Notes under the pieces: model-generated
Databases searched by the model: none
The model's input: the letters and a program-made list of their open reading frames with translations, nothing else
What the model was told of the DNA's origin: nothing
Position numbers and translations under genes: made by a program
Source of the DNA: Phorcus lineatus
Lineage: Eukaryota > Mollusca > Gastropoda > Trochida > Trochidae
NCBI GenBank assembly: GCA_921293015.1
Contig: OV121082.1
Location: 50,550,971-50,614,970, forward strand
Length of the DNA: 64,000 nucleotides
Direction of reading: 5' to 3'
Shown: positions 33,522-46,173 of the stretch, in pieces
Numbering within the stretch: position 1 is the stretch's first letter
How the letters are laid out: every line of letters starts with the position of its first letter

Positions 33522-36500
33522 TCAAGAATAAATCTTCTGAAGCTGATCACAGGAAGGAGTTTGGTAATCCTGCGCGCGTTGGTATAATTTTGCATCACCA
33601 TAATTTCTTGCTTTCCACAACAAATTTTCCTCTGAAAAAGTTTTGAGTGGAAGATTTTAGTTATAAAAGACACAATACTTGTAAAAGGTATGGTTTTTCA
33701 TAGTTATGTTTATCAATGAACAGCTGGAGACATACATTACTAATTAACTGTTGTGATCATTTTGAACTTCTTTCTTATTATGTCAATGGACAAGAGGCTT
33801 CATAATTTTATGATAATAATTATTGTGATTTTTATTATCCATTTCAATAAAAATTTTGCCTCCCATCCTCATCACTGTATGCGTATCAAAGGACAACGGG
33901 ACTGACATATAATGCCAATAAGTATTGTGATATCTGTATATAATATTTGTATAGACAATATCTGCCACCAAATTAAGGTATTAACTGTTTGACGTTTACA
34001 GTTTTTTGCTCGCAAACACAGGGAATAAAAGACAGCAGTGTAATGATAACTCATGTTTTCAATGCAACTGTCCAGCTTTATCACACAGGGAAAGAAGAGG
34101 GGGAGAAGCGGCACTTATTTTGTCAGTTACAGATGTGGTTTGGGGGTGCTTATTTCTGTTTCCATAGTCATGGAATTTTTGTGAAGGTCTGAATGTAAGG
34201 TGAGAAGAGAAACCTGTTTTTTAAAAGGTTTCTGAAGGTTTCAGGGGTAGTGAATAACATGATAGAAAACCTTACTTTTGGTAGCACAGCCTTAATGACC
34301 TTAGTGATCCTTAAATTTGTACTCACTATAGCTTCTTTCTCGCCAACAATTCCCTCGTAATTGTCCAATATATTCCTCTTCCACATTTCTCTCTATCCGA
34401 CGCATTTCGCCTTTGTATTCAGGTCGGAAATCTTCTTTCACATAGTACGGTATTTTAAGGTTATATGTTTTGCGCTCAACTGAATATTTACTGAAACACA
34501 GAAGAGTAAACATTAAATTCAAAAGTCATTTTAAAAAGGAATTTTTAGCATATCAGAACATTTCAGCAACAAGGTAGGGTTAGATCTTGGTTCCTGATGA
34601 TGAAGCAATTCAAGTTTTAATTTATGATATAGAAATTCACTTTATCTTTAAAGTTTCATACTTTTCTTCTCTAGACTATGATATTGTCAATTTGGAAGCA
34701 AAACATTTTTTAAAACTCCAAAAGCAAGACGCAGAAGTTACCAGGTAACGGGGATGGAGCGTGCTTTACATCATACACAGCAATATAGAGAAAGAAATGC
34801 TATTAGTAAGACTTACTCTGTCCTGTGCAGACTGAAGACGGGGTCACTGACGAAGAAACTGCTGAGTAGCGAGAGAAAGATGAGCAACAGAATTGGAGTC
34901 AGTTGCAGGAACAATGTGTAGCCACTCTGGAATAGAGGAAAAATCAATTGAGGCATTTTGTACCCAATTCAAACAACAGGGATCACTTTGGGCACTTTAT
35001 CAAGAGCCACCACTTATGACTCGTGTTTGGTGAATGCGCAGACGTTAGTTCCTACAATAAATTGCCTGTGTTTAAAGATGGCGCCTAGCATAGCAACTAA
35101 ATTCACATGTCTGAGGAAACATTCGGTAAAAGTTTATAAACATATATCATTCAACATGTAACTAATTATATAATTATGTTAGAACTAGTCTGCAGGCGTG
35201 TTCCACGGTGAGGGTTGGCGACTGACGGTATTGAGTCGGCGGTTTGGATCCACTAAAGGATGCAGGATGGTAGACTTCAGTAAAAAAACTAAAGTATAAA
35301 GTACAGAGGGGGAGACCATCCAACGAATGACAGACTCAAAGTAAACAATTAAATATTTAATCGTTACGTTTCACCGCCCGTGAGGTTAGGGTTAGGTTAG
35401 GGTTAACCCTAACAGTCTGATGAACACGGGCGGCGAAACGATGACTAGGCCAGTCCAAGAAAAATAGGGCCAATATAATACAGACTATGAACACAAACTC
35501 TGAATATTAGTGAAAAACTAACCTCTGACTGTGATTCTCTACTGTGATAAAAGTGCTGATGATGGGCGTGTCGGCTCCGTCTGTAGTGTGTTGTGCCTGC
35601 AAAACATTCAATCGTTTGTATCCTCATTTTTCCAAAAATTTCAATCATTTACTGATGGCAGACCTTTGACAGACTATTTTGGTTCAGGAATTTTTTTGAG
35701 AGCTTTCTCATTACAGTTTCATATTTATAAAGTTCTTTAGCTAAATTTTTGGATTCTACAATTTAAGATCCTCAAGACAAAATAAACACTTACCTGATGA
35801 AGGAAATCCTCCACCAAAGAACATATTGAAAAGCTCTTCTGGGGAGATATCACCTGTAAAATTCATTGATTTTAATGATTTATCAAAGCTTTTTAAGTAC
35901 TTATTACATCTTAATACATGAACTTTAATTGTAGATAGTATCTGTCTTCTACTTGGCTTGACTTTCTGCCAAACTTCTACAACTTAATGCAGAAAAAACA
36001 CTGTGAGTCAATGGCTAATTGATACAGAAAAGATTGTTTAACCCCTGACAGTTCTCTATGGTCTTTAAGAATTCTGTCATTAATTACTAGCTCCTCTCAT
36101 ATATGTTGTACCGGCCAAGTTTTAAATTGGGTGATTTGCTGAATATTGTTTTTGTGTTAGAAAACTTGGTAGTTAATGATTTATAGGCAGGATAAGAGTC
36201 ACAACTTGACCTTGACAGCCCTGACCTACCTTCGAATCCATGAGAGTAGTCGTCTGAGCGACTGCTGTGAGAGTTATCCGTGTCTGGTCCGTACAGATCG
36301 TACTTCTTCCTCTTCCCAGCATCACTCAACACACTGAATGCATTGCCGACAGCTGCAATATGATGATGATTTTAAATCAGTTTGATAAATAGGATTAAAG
36401 GTTGAAAGTTGCGATTTTTATGTAATGACAGACAATGGACTGCGGCTAACGCTTATAGCTCGTCAAAGCGAATTTTGGAAATTCATCAATATCATAGAGA

Positions 36501-39008
36501 AGGACAGAATGGCCTCAATAGTGTTTGATTGATTATTAGACCAGTATTCATGTCATTGAGATTTCCGCCTAATCTCAGCATAGCTTTTTAAAACATTTTA
36601 ATTAAAAATATCGATCATAATATTTTGGACATTTGGGTATGAACATGAGATGATTTTAATTAATATCTGCATCATATCATGTATCAAAGTCATAGAGCTT
36701 TTACATGAAAATCCCGTGGTGTCACTTTAAACCTTTATCAAGTGTAAAACAAACCTTTGAAAGCTTCTGTAGCCCCTGGAGCCTTGTTCTTGTCTGGGTG
36801 CATCTGGAGAGCCAGTTTCCTGTAGGCTTTCTTAAGCTCTGTTTCCCCTGCTTCCTTCGATACGCCGAGGATCTCATAGTAGTCCTTGCACTTCTTTATC
36901 CTGGGGTCAGACAAACAATACAATTCATCATAATTGTCAATGAAGTGCATCAGGGGGCTAGAAATTAACACTATCACATGGCTAGCATGGCATTAAAGAA
37001 ATTTTAAATGATTAATCGATGACAGACTCAAGTTGGCGAGTGCTAAAGATCAACCATGTGAATATTCCACTCTATTGGTGCTATGTAATCATGTGATCGC
37101 TTTCCCAAAGTTACAGTTTGTTCAACTGGTTTTATGTGAGTGACAAAGATGGGCCATGTGGAGTTATAGATAGGGAAAGTACATGAGAGCATCTCCAAAC
37201 AAGCACAAATATGCTTCACCTAGGATCAATGACCTTTACAGTTTTAGTTATAAAAATCTTTGAGAAAACATCCACTATAAATGCAATGGAGTGAGTGATA
37301 TTTATTTATATGACATGAATAAGTGAATAATGTTAATGTATGTTAACTACAGTCAATCAATCAATCAATCAATCGTAAACAGTAGTTTCCAGAAGTTCAT
37401 GATCTTCATTTCCTCATGTTGGACTCAAATGGTACTGACCGTTTGATGAGGATGAGCTGCTCCTCAGTGTATTCAGCTGGTTCTGCAGCCTTCTTTTCCA
37501 TCTTGGGGGTGGGTCCCCCTCCCCCTGGTCCTGCCCGCTTTCTCACCCCCTCCCCACCGGTTGGCGGTGGCTCACCTCCACTGGCGCCTTCTGTTTCTGC
37601 ATTGATTAATCGATCTAGTAGATCTGCAAAGAATCAAAATGTAACAAACACAGGTTACTAGTAATGAAATGCATTTCACATATATATCACTATCAGCTGG
37701 GGAAATCGGTAACAACATTACATTAACAGTGAATTTGAATAATATCAATAACATATGGCATTAGATAAAAAAGCCATAGTATTTATGTGAATCTCACACT
37801 ATGACCTGAGATGTCTAAGATACAGCTCTATGTCTGTCAACCTGTCATGATAAGGCTGCATTTTTCAACACATTAATAAGTTGCAACTTGTTTAGTAAAA
37901 CCTGGATAACTAAAAATCCTGAAAAGACAATAACTTTTTTACAATTTGGTTTGTCCTTTTGCAGCAAAATGATGTTGGACAAATTATGATCCTTTTTTCA
38001 ATCCCCTTGAATATAACTGAAAGAGTTGCGACTGCAGATGTACATCCTTCTGATTCTGTTAAATTTTTATCCCATACTCTTGGTTGTAGATTGAGTGAGT
38101 GAGTTGTTGGGCAATATTACAGCCATTAGCGGCTTGAGGTTCTAGATTGAGTAATGCCATGTGTTTTGTGATCTTCCTGTTCATATGATTATTTAATGAA
38201 AACTTGTGTAACAATTAAAATCAATCCAGATTACAAATGAGGCAATCAATGCTAATCACAGACCATTACAATATCTGCAGTATTATAAAGGTAGGAGAAC
38301 AGAAATTATTTATTGTGATTCCTTATGTAAAAGAAAATCTGTTTGAAGTTTACAGAGCCGTTATAAAATCTGTTCACTACAACCCAGATCTTTTAAGAAT
38401 CATTGATTTATATACAAAAAATGAGTTAATGTCTATGATCCAGCTTATCCTTAGAGAAAATATATTCACATCTTTTAAAGAACTAGCACGCAGAATTCAA
38501 GGTATCTTAACCAGTTCTTTATATACTAGGAAACATAAGTTTCACAATAATATTTTCTGAACATACAATATGGGGATAACTTTATAGCTTATTAGAAATA
38601 TGATCCATCATCAAAATGTCACAATTCTAAACGCCTTAGGTCAAGGTACATAATGATTTCATTTCTTTAAATGTCGATAAGAAGAAAATCAAATAATGAT
38701 TATCTTTTTCTTAATATCGACACATCAAGGAACTATTTCTATACTTTAGACGATTAATTACACATGGAAAAAATAAATAAGTAACCGGTTTGTCAGAAAC
38801 CATACAGAAAATAGGGAATAAAACAGTAAAAACAAAGCGATCAGAATATCACTGTTAGGACTCTCAGATAGTTACCTTTGGCTTTATCAGTGGGGTAAAG
38901 TCTTAGTGCTTTTTGTAAAAATTTCACAGCCTTGTCTTTATCACCAGCTTCTATATATTTTTGTGCTATTCTGAGACACCGAATGCTTTCGTCCTTATTC
39001 CCGTCCAT
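33522..39008 (-). CDS. DNAJB14: DnaJ homolog subfamily B member 12/14 (ER membrane J protein), 9 coding exons
   Basis: Tail-region membrane J protein of the ER; the family recruits cytosolic Hsc70 for membrane-protein quality control and ERAD. Exons on the minus strand: 39008-38876, 37623-37440, 36900-36755, 36352-36230, 35853-35794, 35596-35523, 34926-34817, 34490-34327, 33631-33522. Borders are GT/AG, closing to 367 aa (human DNAJB12/14 about 375-379). N-terminus MDGNKDES...[10 protein letters not shown]...[13 protein letters not shown] is the family's TPR-like helical start. A Gly/Pro linker follows, then the J domain at about 111-175 ([11 protein letters not shown] at 140-142, [20 protein letters not shown]). 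Next come a Gly/Phe patch (FFGGGFPSS), one transmembrane segment at about 245-266, and the C-terminal DUF1977 region ([32 protein letters not shown]). The start was chosen because NKDE follows it as in vertebrates. It is one gene where vertebrates have two paralogues, so the symbol is approximate. Confidence 0.94.
35362..35445. repeat. inverted repeat with telomere-like TTAGGG loop
   Basis: The left arm CGTTTCACCGCCCGTG (about 35367-35382) pairs with the right arm CACGGGCGGCGAAACG (35425-35440) with one mismatch. Between them lie TTAGGGTTAGGTTAGGGTTA and its turn-round, including the perfect 18-bp palindrome GTTAGGGTTAACCCTAAC at 35396-35413. It sits in the intron between coding exons 6 and 7 of the J-protein gene. 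TTAGGG is the usual animal telomere repeat. Confidence 0.75.
37353..37373. repeat. CAAT tetranucleotide microsatellite
   Basis: CAATCAATCAATCAATCAAT, five perfect units, in the J-protein intron 2. Confidence 0.85.
38097..38142 (+). mobile_element. second copy of the GTGAGTGAG mini-element, with 10-bp target-site duplication
   Basis: Shares GAGTGAGTGAGT and GGGCAATATTACAGCCATTA with 14532-14591 but lacks the middle TTTAACGCGG piece. It is flanked by direct repeats TAGATTGAGT at 38087-38096 and 38143-38152. Located in J-protein intron 1. Confidence 0.65.
38237..38560 (+). other. unassigned 107-residue open frame in J-protein intron 1
   Basis: Opposite to the host gene's strand. The translation is not low-complexity ([36 protein letters not shown]) but I do not recognise a family. 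No splice context or promoter was identified. It could be a scrap of a mobile element or a chance frame in AT-rich DNA. Confidence 0.2.
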
Positions 39009-40264
39009 CTTGGATCCGAATCTATCACGTACCACTCTCGTAACGTCTTATGTGATTGGCTGAAACCAAAACTAGATATTTCCTCATTTCTACGGGCAAT
39101 GATTACTTAAAAACTTTGGAAAAAAGTTCCCATAATTTTAACATACCAAAAATATATCGACAGTTTGATTGTTATTATTTTCCCTTCGCTTAAGTAAGTA
39201 ATCACTGGATTAGTAATTTTGTTTTCTTCCTTTCCAGATAATCAGTCATCCAATGAAATACACTGTTACATGTATATACTGCTGACGATTCAAATGGGAG
39301 GTAATTCTTCTGGGATAGTGCTCGAAGCACTAGTAAAATAACAGATAGAAGAGGCGGTTTGTGTACAAAAAAGAATAGTTCTGTAATTAACATATCTAAT
39401 TGTGTATTATTATATAAGAAACTTAAACCTTATTTTTCATTTTGAACTAATCTTGATATGAAGTTACTAATTCAACATAATTGTTATAAGCAAAGTTGCA
39501 TTCATCTGAAAAGAAAAGAAAATCCCACCTAATCTATTTCAGTTACTTTTATTCAGCTAAAATTCTAGTTAGAGAAGGGAATCCTGGGGACTGTGGGGAA
39601 TATCTTAAAGTAAAACAGAGTATATGTTTCAAAACGTTTCATGTGGCCCAAATAAGAGACAAAATAATATGCGTCATGTATTAAGGTCCAATATTCTTCT
39701 TAATCTCTACAATGCCTAAAATAGGATATTTTCTTGTTTTTCAATGATAATACAAGATAGTCGAAATTGTAGATTCATTTAAGAGGAATATTAGTTACAT
39801 GCGTTACTAAACACTACCAGCCACTATTTGCCTTTTTATTTGCTAGCAAGTAAGATTCCATAATGGAAGAAGACGCATCTATACATGGAATACATTTCAA
39901 TACGTCGAGAATTAGAATGCAAATTTTTTAAAACGGAATTCATGTTACTTTCAACATTACAAATATCCCTGTTAATAAGCATAGATGGAGAGGTTGACAA
40001 GTATTTGGTATTGAAATGGTATGTGCAAAATACTAACAGATTTTGTGGTACATTAAGAGGAGTACACGTTGTAAAGTGATTAAGATTCGGGTAATGTTAT
40101 GGAGGGGAATTTCTGGTGTTTGAATAGTTGACCTCAACAAAACAGCACACCCGATCAAACCTTTTTATTCAACGACGACATAATGGTATATGGAGAATGT
40201 GGCAGATATCCTTTATACATCTACTCCTATTGTAAAGTAATTCGGTTTTGGATAAAACTTACAT
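39009..40264. other. upstream flank of the J-protein gene, otherwise empty
   Basis: The first part must hold the J-protein promoter and 5' UTR; GC content is slightly raised near 39000-39060 and no TATA box is clear. Nothing else recognised. Confidence 0.4.
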
Positions 40265-40729
40265 ATGCCATCATATAGATTACCTAAGAAATGCTATGAA
40301 ATGATGCTTCTATATGATAAAAATGGACATAACAATTGGGTAACTGGTGTAAAACAACTGCTATTCTCAATTGGATTTGAAAATATTTGGCACAGCCAAA
40401 ATGATGGTGTGAATTTGGACTTCATGAACATATTTACCCAGAGACTTAAAGATCTCTATTTTCAAAACTGGCAAGAAAAGATTCACGCTTCAAGCAAATG
40501 CAACCTTTACTCTTTGTATAAGAAAAGTACGAATACCGAACTTTATCTATCTTGTCTAAATGTGAAAACGTATAGGATAAGTTTAGCACGTTTAAGATGT
40601 TCATCACATAATCTATTCATTGAGAAAGGCAGATATGTAAATATAAGTAGGGAACATAGAATTTGCAAACTCTGTTATTTGAATGCAATTGAAGATGAGT
40701 ACCATGTCCAACATTTTGAAAAAGAATAA
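40265..40729 (+). mobile_element. non-LTR retrotransposon C-terminal fragment
   Basis: A 154-residue open frame resembling the last part of invertebrate LINE polyproteins. It has a GVKQLLFSIGFENIW helix, ending in LARLRCSSHNLFIEKGRY and CKLCYLNAIEDEYHVQH, the Cys-x2-Cys...Glu-x2-His layout seen also at 12090-12480 and near 58300. The reverse transcriptase core is absent. A downstream frame (40683-40940) may be a frameshifted continuation. It is a dead relic. Confidence 0.7.
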
Positions 40730-40940
40730 AATGTTTGATCACATCAAATCGATACTTGTCAAACTAACGGGTTTTCCATGCACTAACGATGTAAGAATAT
40801 CATTAAGTTATTTCACAGAAATTGACCGAATCCATTGTAAAGATTCAAATGTCCCATCTAAATTACGTCCTGTACATGATGTCCAAACTGTCACTGAAGC
40901 ACTCGTAAAATATAAAAATATCCCTTTACATTCTATATAA

Positions 40941-43334
40941 ACACCTTATAGAGCATTCTGGCTCATCATTAAAACCTCTGACCATATACACTAGCATTAA
41001 GTCTGTGACAATTTACAGTTATGAAATACTGAAAAAAATACTATTTTGAAGATATATGAAAGTTTAGAGAAATTGAAATTCAGAGGAACGACTGAGATCA
41101 AGAATGTAACTAGATTTGCTTTCGAAAGTTAAACTTTTAGCTGTGGCTAAGTTAAAGACATTCTTATGGACTTCAGTCAATTGGTTTTATTTTCTAACAT
41201 TCATGAATGTACTATTCTGCAAACCCATTGCCTGATGCAGTCTCTGAATAAAAATACACACCCCTACACTGTTGAATCTTTTTTTGCACAATACAATTAT
41301 TATTCATTTATAGGAATCATACTGAGAGAATCGAGGCTTTTAGTTTTGTTGACGTGAAACACTCATAGACAGAGTAAGACTACATAAACGTTTCGGGTTG
41401 AACAGAACGGACGATGACGTGTTCGTTTTGTCATCCATGAAACAATTTTATATGTAATTCGCCAATAATTCGAAAATAAACCTAACAACTATGCCATGAT
41501 ATCACAAAGATAGGTAAAAACTACCAACATTTGCATTGGCAAGTTGGAATCGTGACGAGCATGTGCCACAGAGGATATAAACCTACGGCGCATGAATAAC
41601 GTATCAACCTAATACACGAACGCTGGACTGTTATTCAAGATTAAATAGCATCATTATGCAAGTATTGATTATTAGAAAAAAAACAACAACAGGAGAATCA
41701 AATTAAAAGGTCAGCAAAGGAAACAACATCTTACAACTGAAATTAAGAAAAAACGGTTAAATGGAATTTTACAGGAAACATCTCATCTAAAGTGCATAAA
41801 AACTACATTAGTGTTTTTTTATAAGCTAGTAATAAATCAAATTTCATTTGAAGGAATTTGCAAAAAAAAGTAAAAAATCACGTGACTTTCTACAGGTTTA
41901 AAGTAATGTAAGATAAAAGTAAAATATTTGTTTTTAATCACATAGGCACATCGCCTTTAAGGAGATAAACACCTAAAATCAAACATACGTCTGATCACTT
42001 AAATATGAGAAATATCATTGACAAAACAAAACAGACAGACAACCTTTGAAATATCACCACAAATCTTTCATTTACATTGGCAATGCATATTCACAATACT
42101 AGAGGGCTCGAATTGGACATGTCGAGATGAGAAGAAACGGTAGTCACTTTGTCATTCAAAGGCTGATATACTCTCACATTACCTCAAAGTAACGTAATGG
42201 AATGCAAATGCCAGAGATGGTAGGTTGGTAATGGACATATTTCCTAGGAGACAATTAATAGGGGAACTTGGAGCTATCCGATTGTTAAACGGACATGCAC
42301 TAACCACGAAAGTTTGACATTTTGCTAATAACAAATGACAGGATAATCCTGCTAGGTTTCAGTTATAGTGTTTGTAAAGCTATTAAGGCTTGTCAATGAT
42401 TGAACAACTCAAATGTGTTTCAAAAGTACATGTTACAGCCAAACTCTATCCCCTGTATGGAGATTTTAAAAACTAGAATAGAAAGCCAGAAAAGGTTTCT
42501 TATTTCGCTAATATAGTTGTGTTCAAAATACTTTAGAGGGTAAAAAATGTAATGACATTTTAATTTTCTTACAAAGCCTATACCCATATTCAATTTCCGA
42601 AGCACAAAACTGCAAAATATTTGTGGTGAATCCTTTTGATTTATAACATTTACTTTAATTCAAATTTTATGATGTTGAAAGAGTTATAAGTAATATGTTT
42701 CTTTAGCCCATGAGTTTATGACTACGAAACTTAAGATATACTTTTCTATACCCGATACTCCAAGACAAAGTTACTGAACAGTTCAACTCTCATGATACCA
42801 AAGTAAGAATATAATAAATATTTCTTTCTTTCTTTTTTTTTCTCTCGCAAGAAAAAGTCATCATTGATTCATTTGTGATGCTAATAAGTTCCAATAGTGC
42901 TCGAGACAATTTGCAATCTAAAAAACGGTTTAGGGGATACATTAATGAATATTTTATGAGACATAATCCCAAATCCACAAGCATAATCTCGAGCAAATTA
43001 TAAAGTAATTGTACAAGATTGTCCCCACACAAACCAAACACATTCCATAGCATTTTGGCGACAGTTCTAAATCATCATAATAGATTGTACAATGTAAAAT
43101 GTACAATACAGACAGAGCTAGCCTGGAGGAAGAGAGTGCCTATTTGACGTTGGGTCACCCTCATTATTCACCAACACAACCCGCTCCCTAACTCGTGCTT
43201 ATGCGTCTCGGACCCATTATTTGCCCTGGGATAGACTAACCCTTAATCTCTGAAAATGTATTCTTAAAAATTATAATTTTAATAAATATAGGAAAGGACA
43301 TGTTCATTATAAATTTAGAATAGCTTTTCAAGAC
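40941..43334. other. intergenic, no gene recognised
   Basis: AT-rich. Open frames (42420-42605 and 42790-43053, minus) show no recognisable domain. Confidence 0.45.
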
Positions 43335-43881
43335 GTTATGTTTTGACAACGGTGAATTAAGGTTAAAATATTATGTATACAGACTGTGAGTTAGACTTGC
43401 TGTAGGGTCTATGTTAGGAACTCTCGAGTAGAAAAAAATCCAAGTAAATCCGTATTCCAGCCAAACGTTCTGGGAATGAATCTTGAATGCGCATACTTCA
43501 TACAACATGTATGTCAGTTACTCTTCAGCTTTTGTTAGAGGGAAGTGCAGACCTGTCACGTTGTAAAAATGTTAATATATTTGAGTTTTTTTCAATTTAT
43601 ATATGCGACCATATGATTTGTGTGAGACATTAGTTTTACATTTATCCTTTCTCGTCTTGTTATACCTTGTCCTATAGCTCTGCCTTGTTCAGAATCAGTC
43701 ATCCTGAAAAACTGAAATGTATAATGTTGTAAATACCAAGGAGAGGGTATCTTAAGTTGGATAACTTGTTCCAAATCCGTTTCATAATGAATAAAACATG
43801 TTTTAAATCAACGAATCTTGGATTCTGCATTGGTGGTATGAAAGGCTAGTGTTTCTATACTGACCACGACTAGTGGGATAT

Positions 43882-43927
43882 CCCTTAAGCTTAGTTGGTA
43901 GAGCGTCTGACCGTCGCATAATCAGCC
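43882..43927 (+). repeat. tRNA-like 5' half (A-box-bearing relic); repeated at 49912-49957
   Basis: AGCTTAGTTGGTAGAGCGTC is a good D-arm and A box, followed by TCTGACCGTCGCATAATCAG resembling an anticodon arm. No T-arm or B box follows, so it cannot be a working tRNA; it may be a pseudogene or SINE head. Confidence 0.45.
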
Positions 43928-45699
43928 CTGTTACATATAACATTCAATGCAAGATGTCTTCTAATCAGTGTCTGTCTTTCAATCCTGAATTTCATAAGAA
44001 GATCAAAATTTCCGATGTAACGTTAGTTAAGTAAAACAGGAAGTCTGCATTTCCAGATACATAGATGATATATTACACCGACATATTAAAGTCACTTGAG
44101 ATACAAATACCAGTTTTGTTTATAGAGTACTTATCATATACATCCCTTTTTATTTCATGCAATTGGCTAGACACATCGATTAAAAGAAAATATCTGTCTT
44201 CAAATACTGAGCGCCAGTCTAGATGCCAAGTTACAGATAACTGATAGGGATGTTCCGTAAATGTCTTTGAAATCTATAGAAGCGCTGTCTGATTATAGTC
44301 GGCCTCGGGTGACGGGGGCAGGGGAGGGCACCTGTTAGACTGAGGAGGGAGAGGGGGGCGTTCAGATCGTGGGAACGCTGGTTTAGGATACCTGGAGGGA
44401 GGGACCTGTTTTTGTGACACAACAACTCGTTTGTACCTGTAACCTAATCACCATTTCTCTTTCAATACTTCAGCTTTGAAGTGAGGTCCCTCATTTGCAA
44501 CAACGACCTAAGTATTGCCATGTACACGACCCTATATATTCCCAACAGCAATGGGTAAATGGGAAGAGGTTTATATAAAAAGTATAAGTATATCTTGTTT
44601 CTTGTGGTAAATACATGAAAAGAAAGCGCCGACAACACTTAAACGAGATAGGAAGTTTTCTACCCTCTTCACACCCGCGGCTATACCCGGCTTTATCTGC
44701 TCCAACACACGGGTATAGAGAACGCTAGTTAATGATGACTCAGTGTCAACGAACGTTGCCGACTTATATTCATTTCCACCCGTATAAAACGTTAGGGCGA
44801 TACTGCGGCTAGAGTCGTAGAAAAATAACAACAAAAGGAGTGTGAGAAATGAAGATTTGATAGTTGTATCCGGCATTTATCAGCTCGACCTCACCTCATA
44901 AATGTTCACATCCACAGGCAGTCATGGTAAACAGCCATATGGGGACTAGCGGCTTCAGTATTAATGTAGCTCAGTTATATATTGTCAAATCACCTCAAGT
45001 GCGAATATTGAGTATTCGCTGCTTCGGATTTTATTTTCATACGAGTATGAATTATTTAGTAAGCCTCAGATGTCATTATGTTCATTCGACAACTGGCTGC
45101 ATATAGGGCCACCCTGTTTCATTTTCACGCCTCGGTGGCTTTAAGTGCCAATCCGTTTTGTACAAGCAGGAATAAAATTCGTGAATTGGTGATTCAAAAT
45201 ACATGTATTTTTATTAATGACATTTATGATCCTTTACTGGGCATGATCAAGCAATGGGTATCATAATCAGAAGATATAACACACATTAAAGTCATCTCCT
45301 CGATAAAATGGCGAGTTATCTACATTTTGTCTGATTGTATAGAATTCACCTGCAGTGTGCTTGTACAAGTAATAGATGTCAAAGGGTGTGTTTCTGAGCT
45401 GATTTGTTTTGTGAGGGGTCATGTGAGTCTAGGTCGGCATTTTCTGAATATACGTGGTCAACGCTGGTGTCCTTACCTAAAATTCAATTCCTTGATTTAA
45501 AATGAATAAATCATCATACTCAATTACTATTACTCTTTTATTCTGTTTTATAAGTGTTTCATATAAGATTCTGAATGAGGACTTCCACTAGACGTAAGTT
45601 CCCTATTTCATTGCCAGTCTTTGGAAAGGAATAAACCCTGGATAACTCAGTTCTCCAAAGTCTTCTGGCACCAAAAGAGCAACGAGGATTGAAAGGAGA

Positions 45700-46173
45700 A
45701 AACTGGTGTGGAATGCGTTGAGAAGACTTTAATGAAAAAGAGAAGGAAATATAAAGGGCACGTCATGAGGAAAAGCTCTTTAGATGACACGAAAGGGACA
45801 CTGACATGGGTAGTCCTGCTTCATGACTGTGTATATAATTGAGCCTTTAATCAAATCTAGGTCCACATCCAGCAAGTCTAGATTGACTGAATACACAAAT
45901 TAGGAGCCCAAAGAAAAAAATATTATGGATGAAGGAACATTAAAATATTTCATAAACTAAATTTTGGTGTATGACATGGATTCCAGAGGGGAAGAGGGGA
46001 AGAGGACGATTTGGAGGGACCTGGAGGAGGAAGAAAGCAGAGAAAGAAAGAAGAGACGCAATTCTGCAATTTGGTACGATACCGTAGAAGAGATAGTCGC
46101 CCAGGATAGATCAAAATGGAGAAAACTACTGCCTGCCTTATGCTCCACAAGGAACGAAGAGGATAGTAAGTAG
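45700..46173 (+). mobile_element. LINE C-terminal fragment, split by a 161-bp insertion; repeated at 51730-52203
   Basis: The first part (45735-45800) encodes a KYKGHVMRKSSLD-like piece. The second (about 45981-46170) encodes an acidic, Arg-rich stretch ending DRSKWRKLLPALCSTRNEED before a stop. Both resemble the extreme C-terminus of invertebrate endonuclease/reverse-transcriptase elements, where GHVMR is followed by GRP-TW and a CSTR-EED end. The two parts are separated by the short element at 45811-45971. Confidence 0.65.
45811..45971 (+). mobile_element. short non-autonomous element, copy A (161 bp), with 9-bp flanking duplication; repeated at 51841-52001
   Basis: Starts TAGTCCTGCTTCATG and ends ACTAAATTTTGGTGTA. 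It is flanked by TGACATGGG (45802-45810) and TGACATGGA (45972-45980), 8 of 9 matching. It interrupts a LINE fragment, which supports a real insertion. Termini TAG-CC and GG--TA hint at very short inverted ends. Size of duplication (8-9 bp) fits a hAT- or Mutator-type DNA transposon derivative. Confidence 0.75.
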
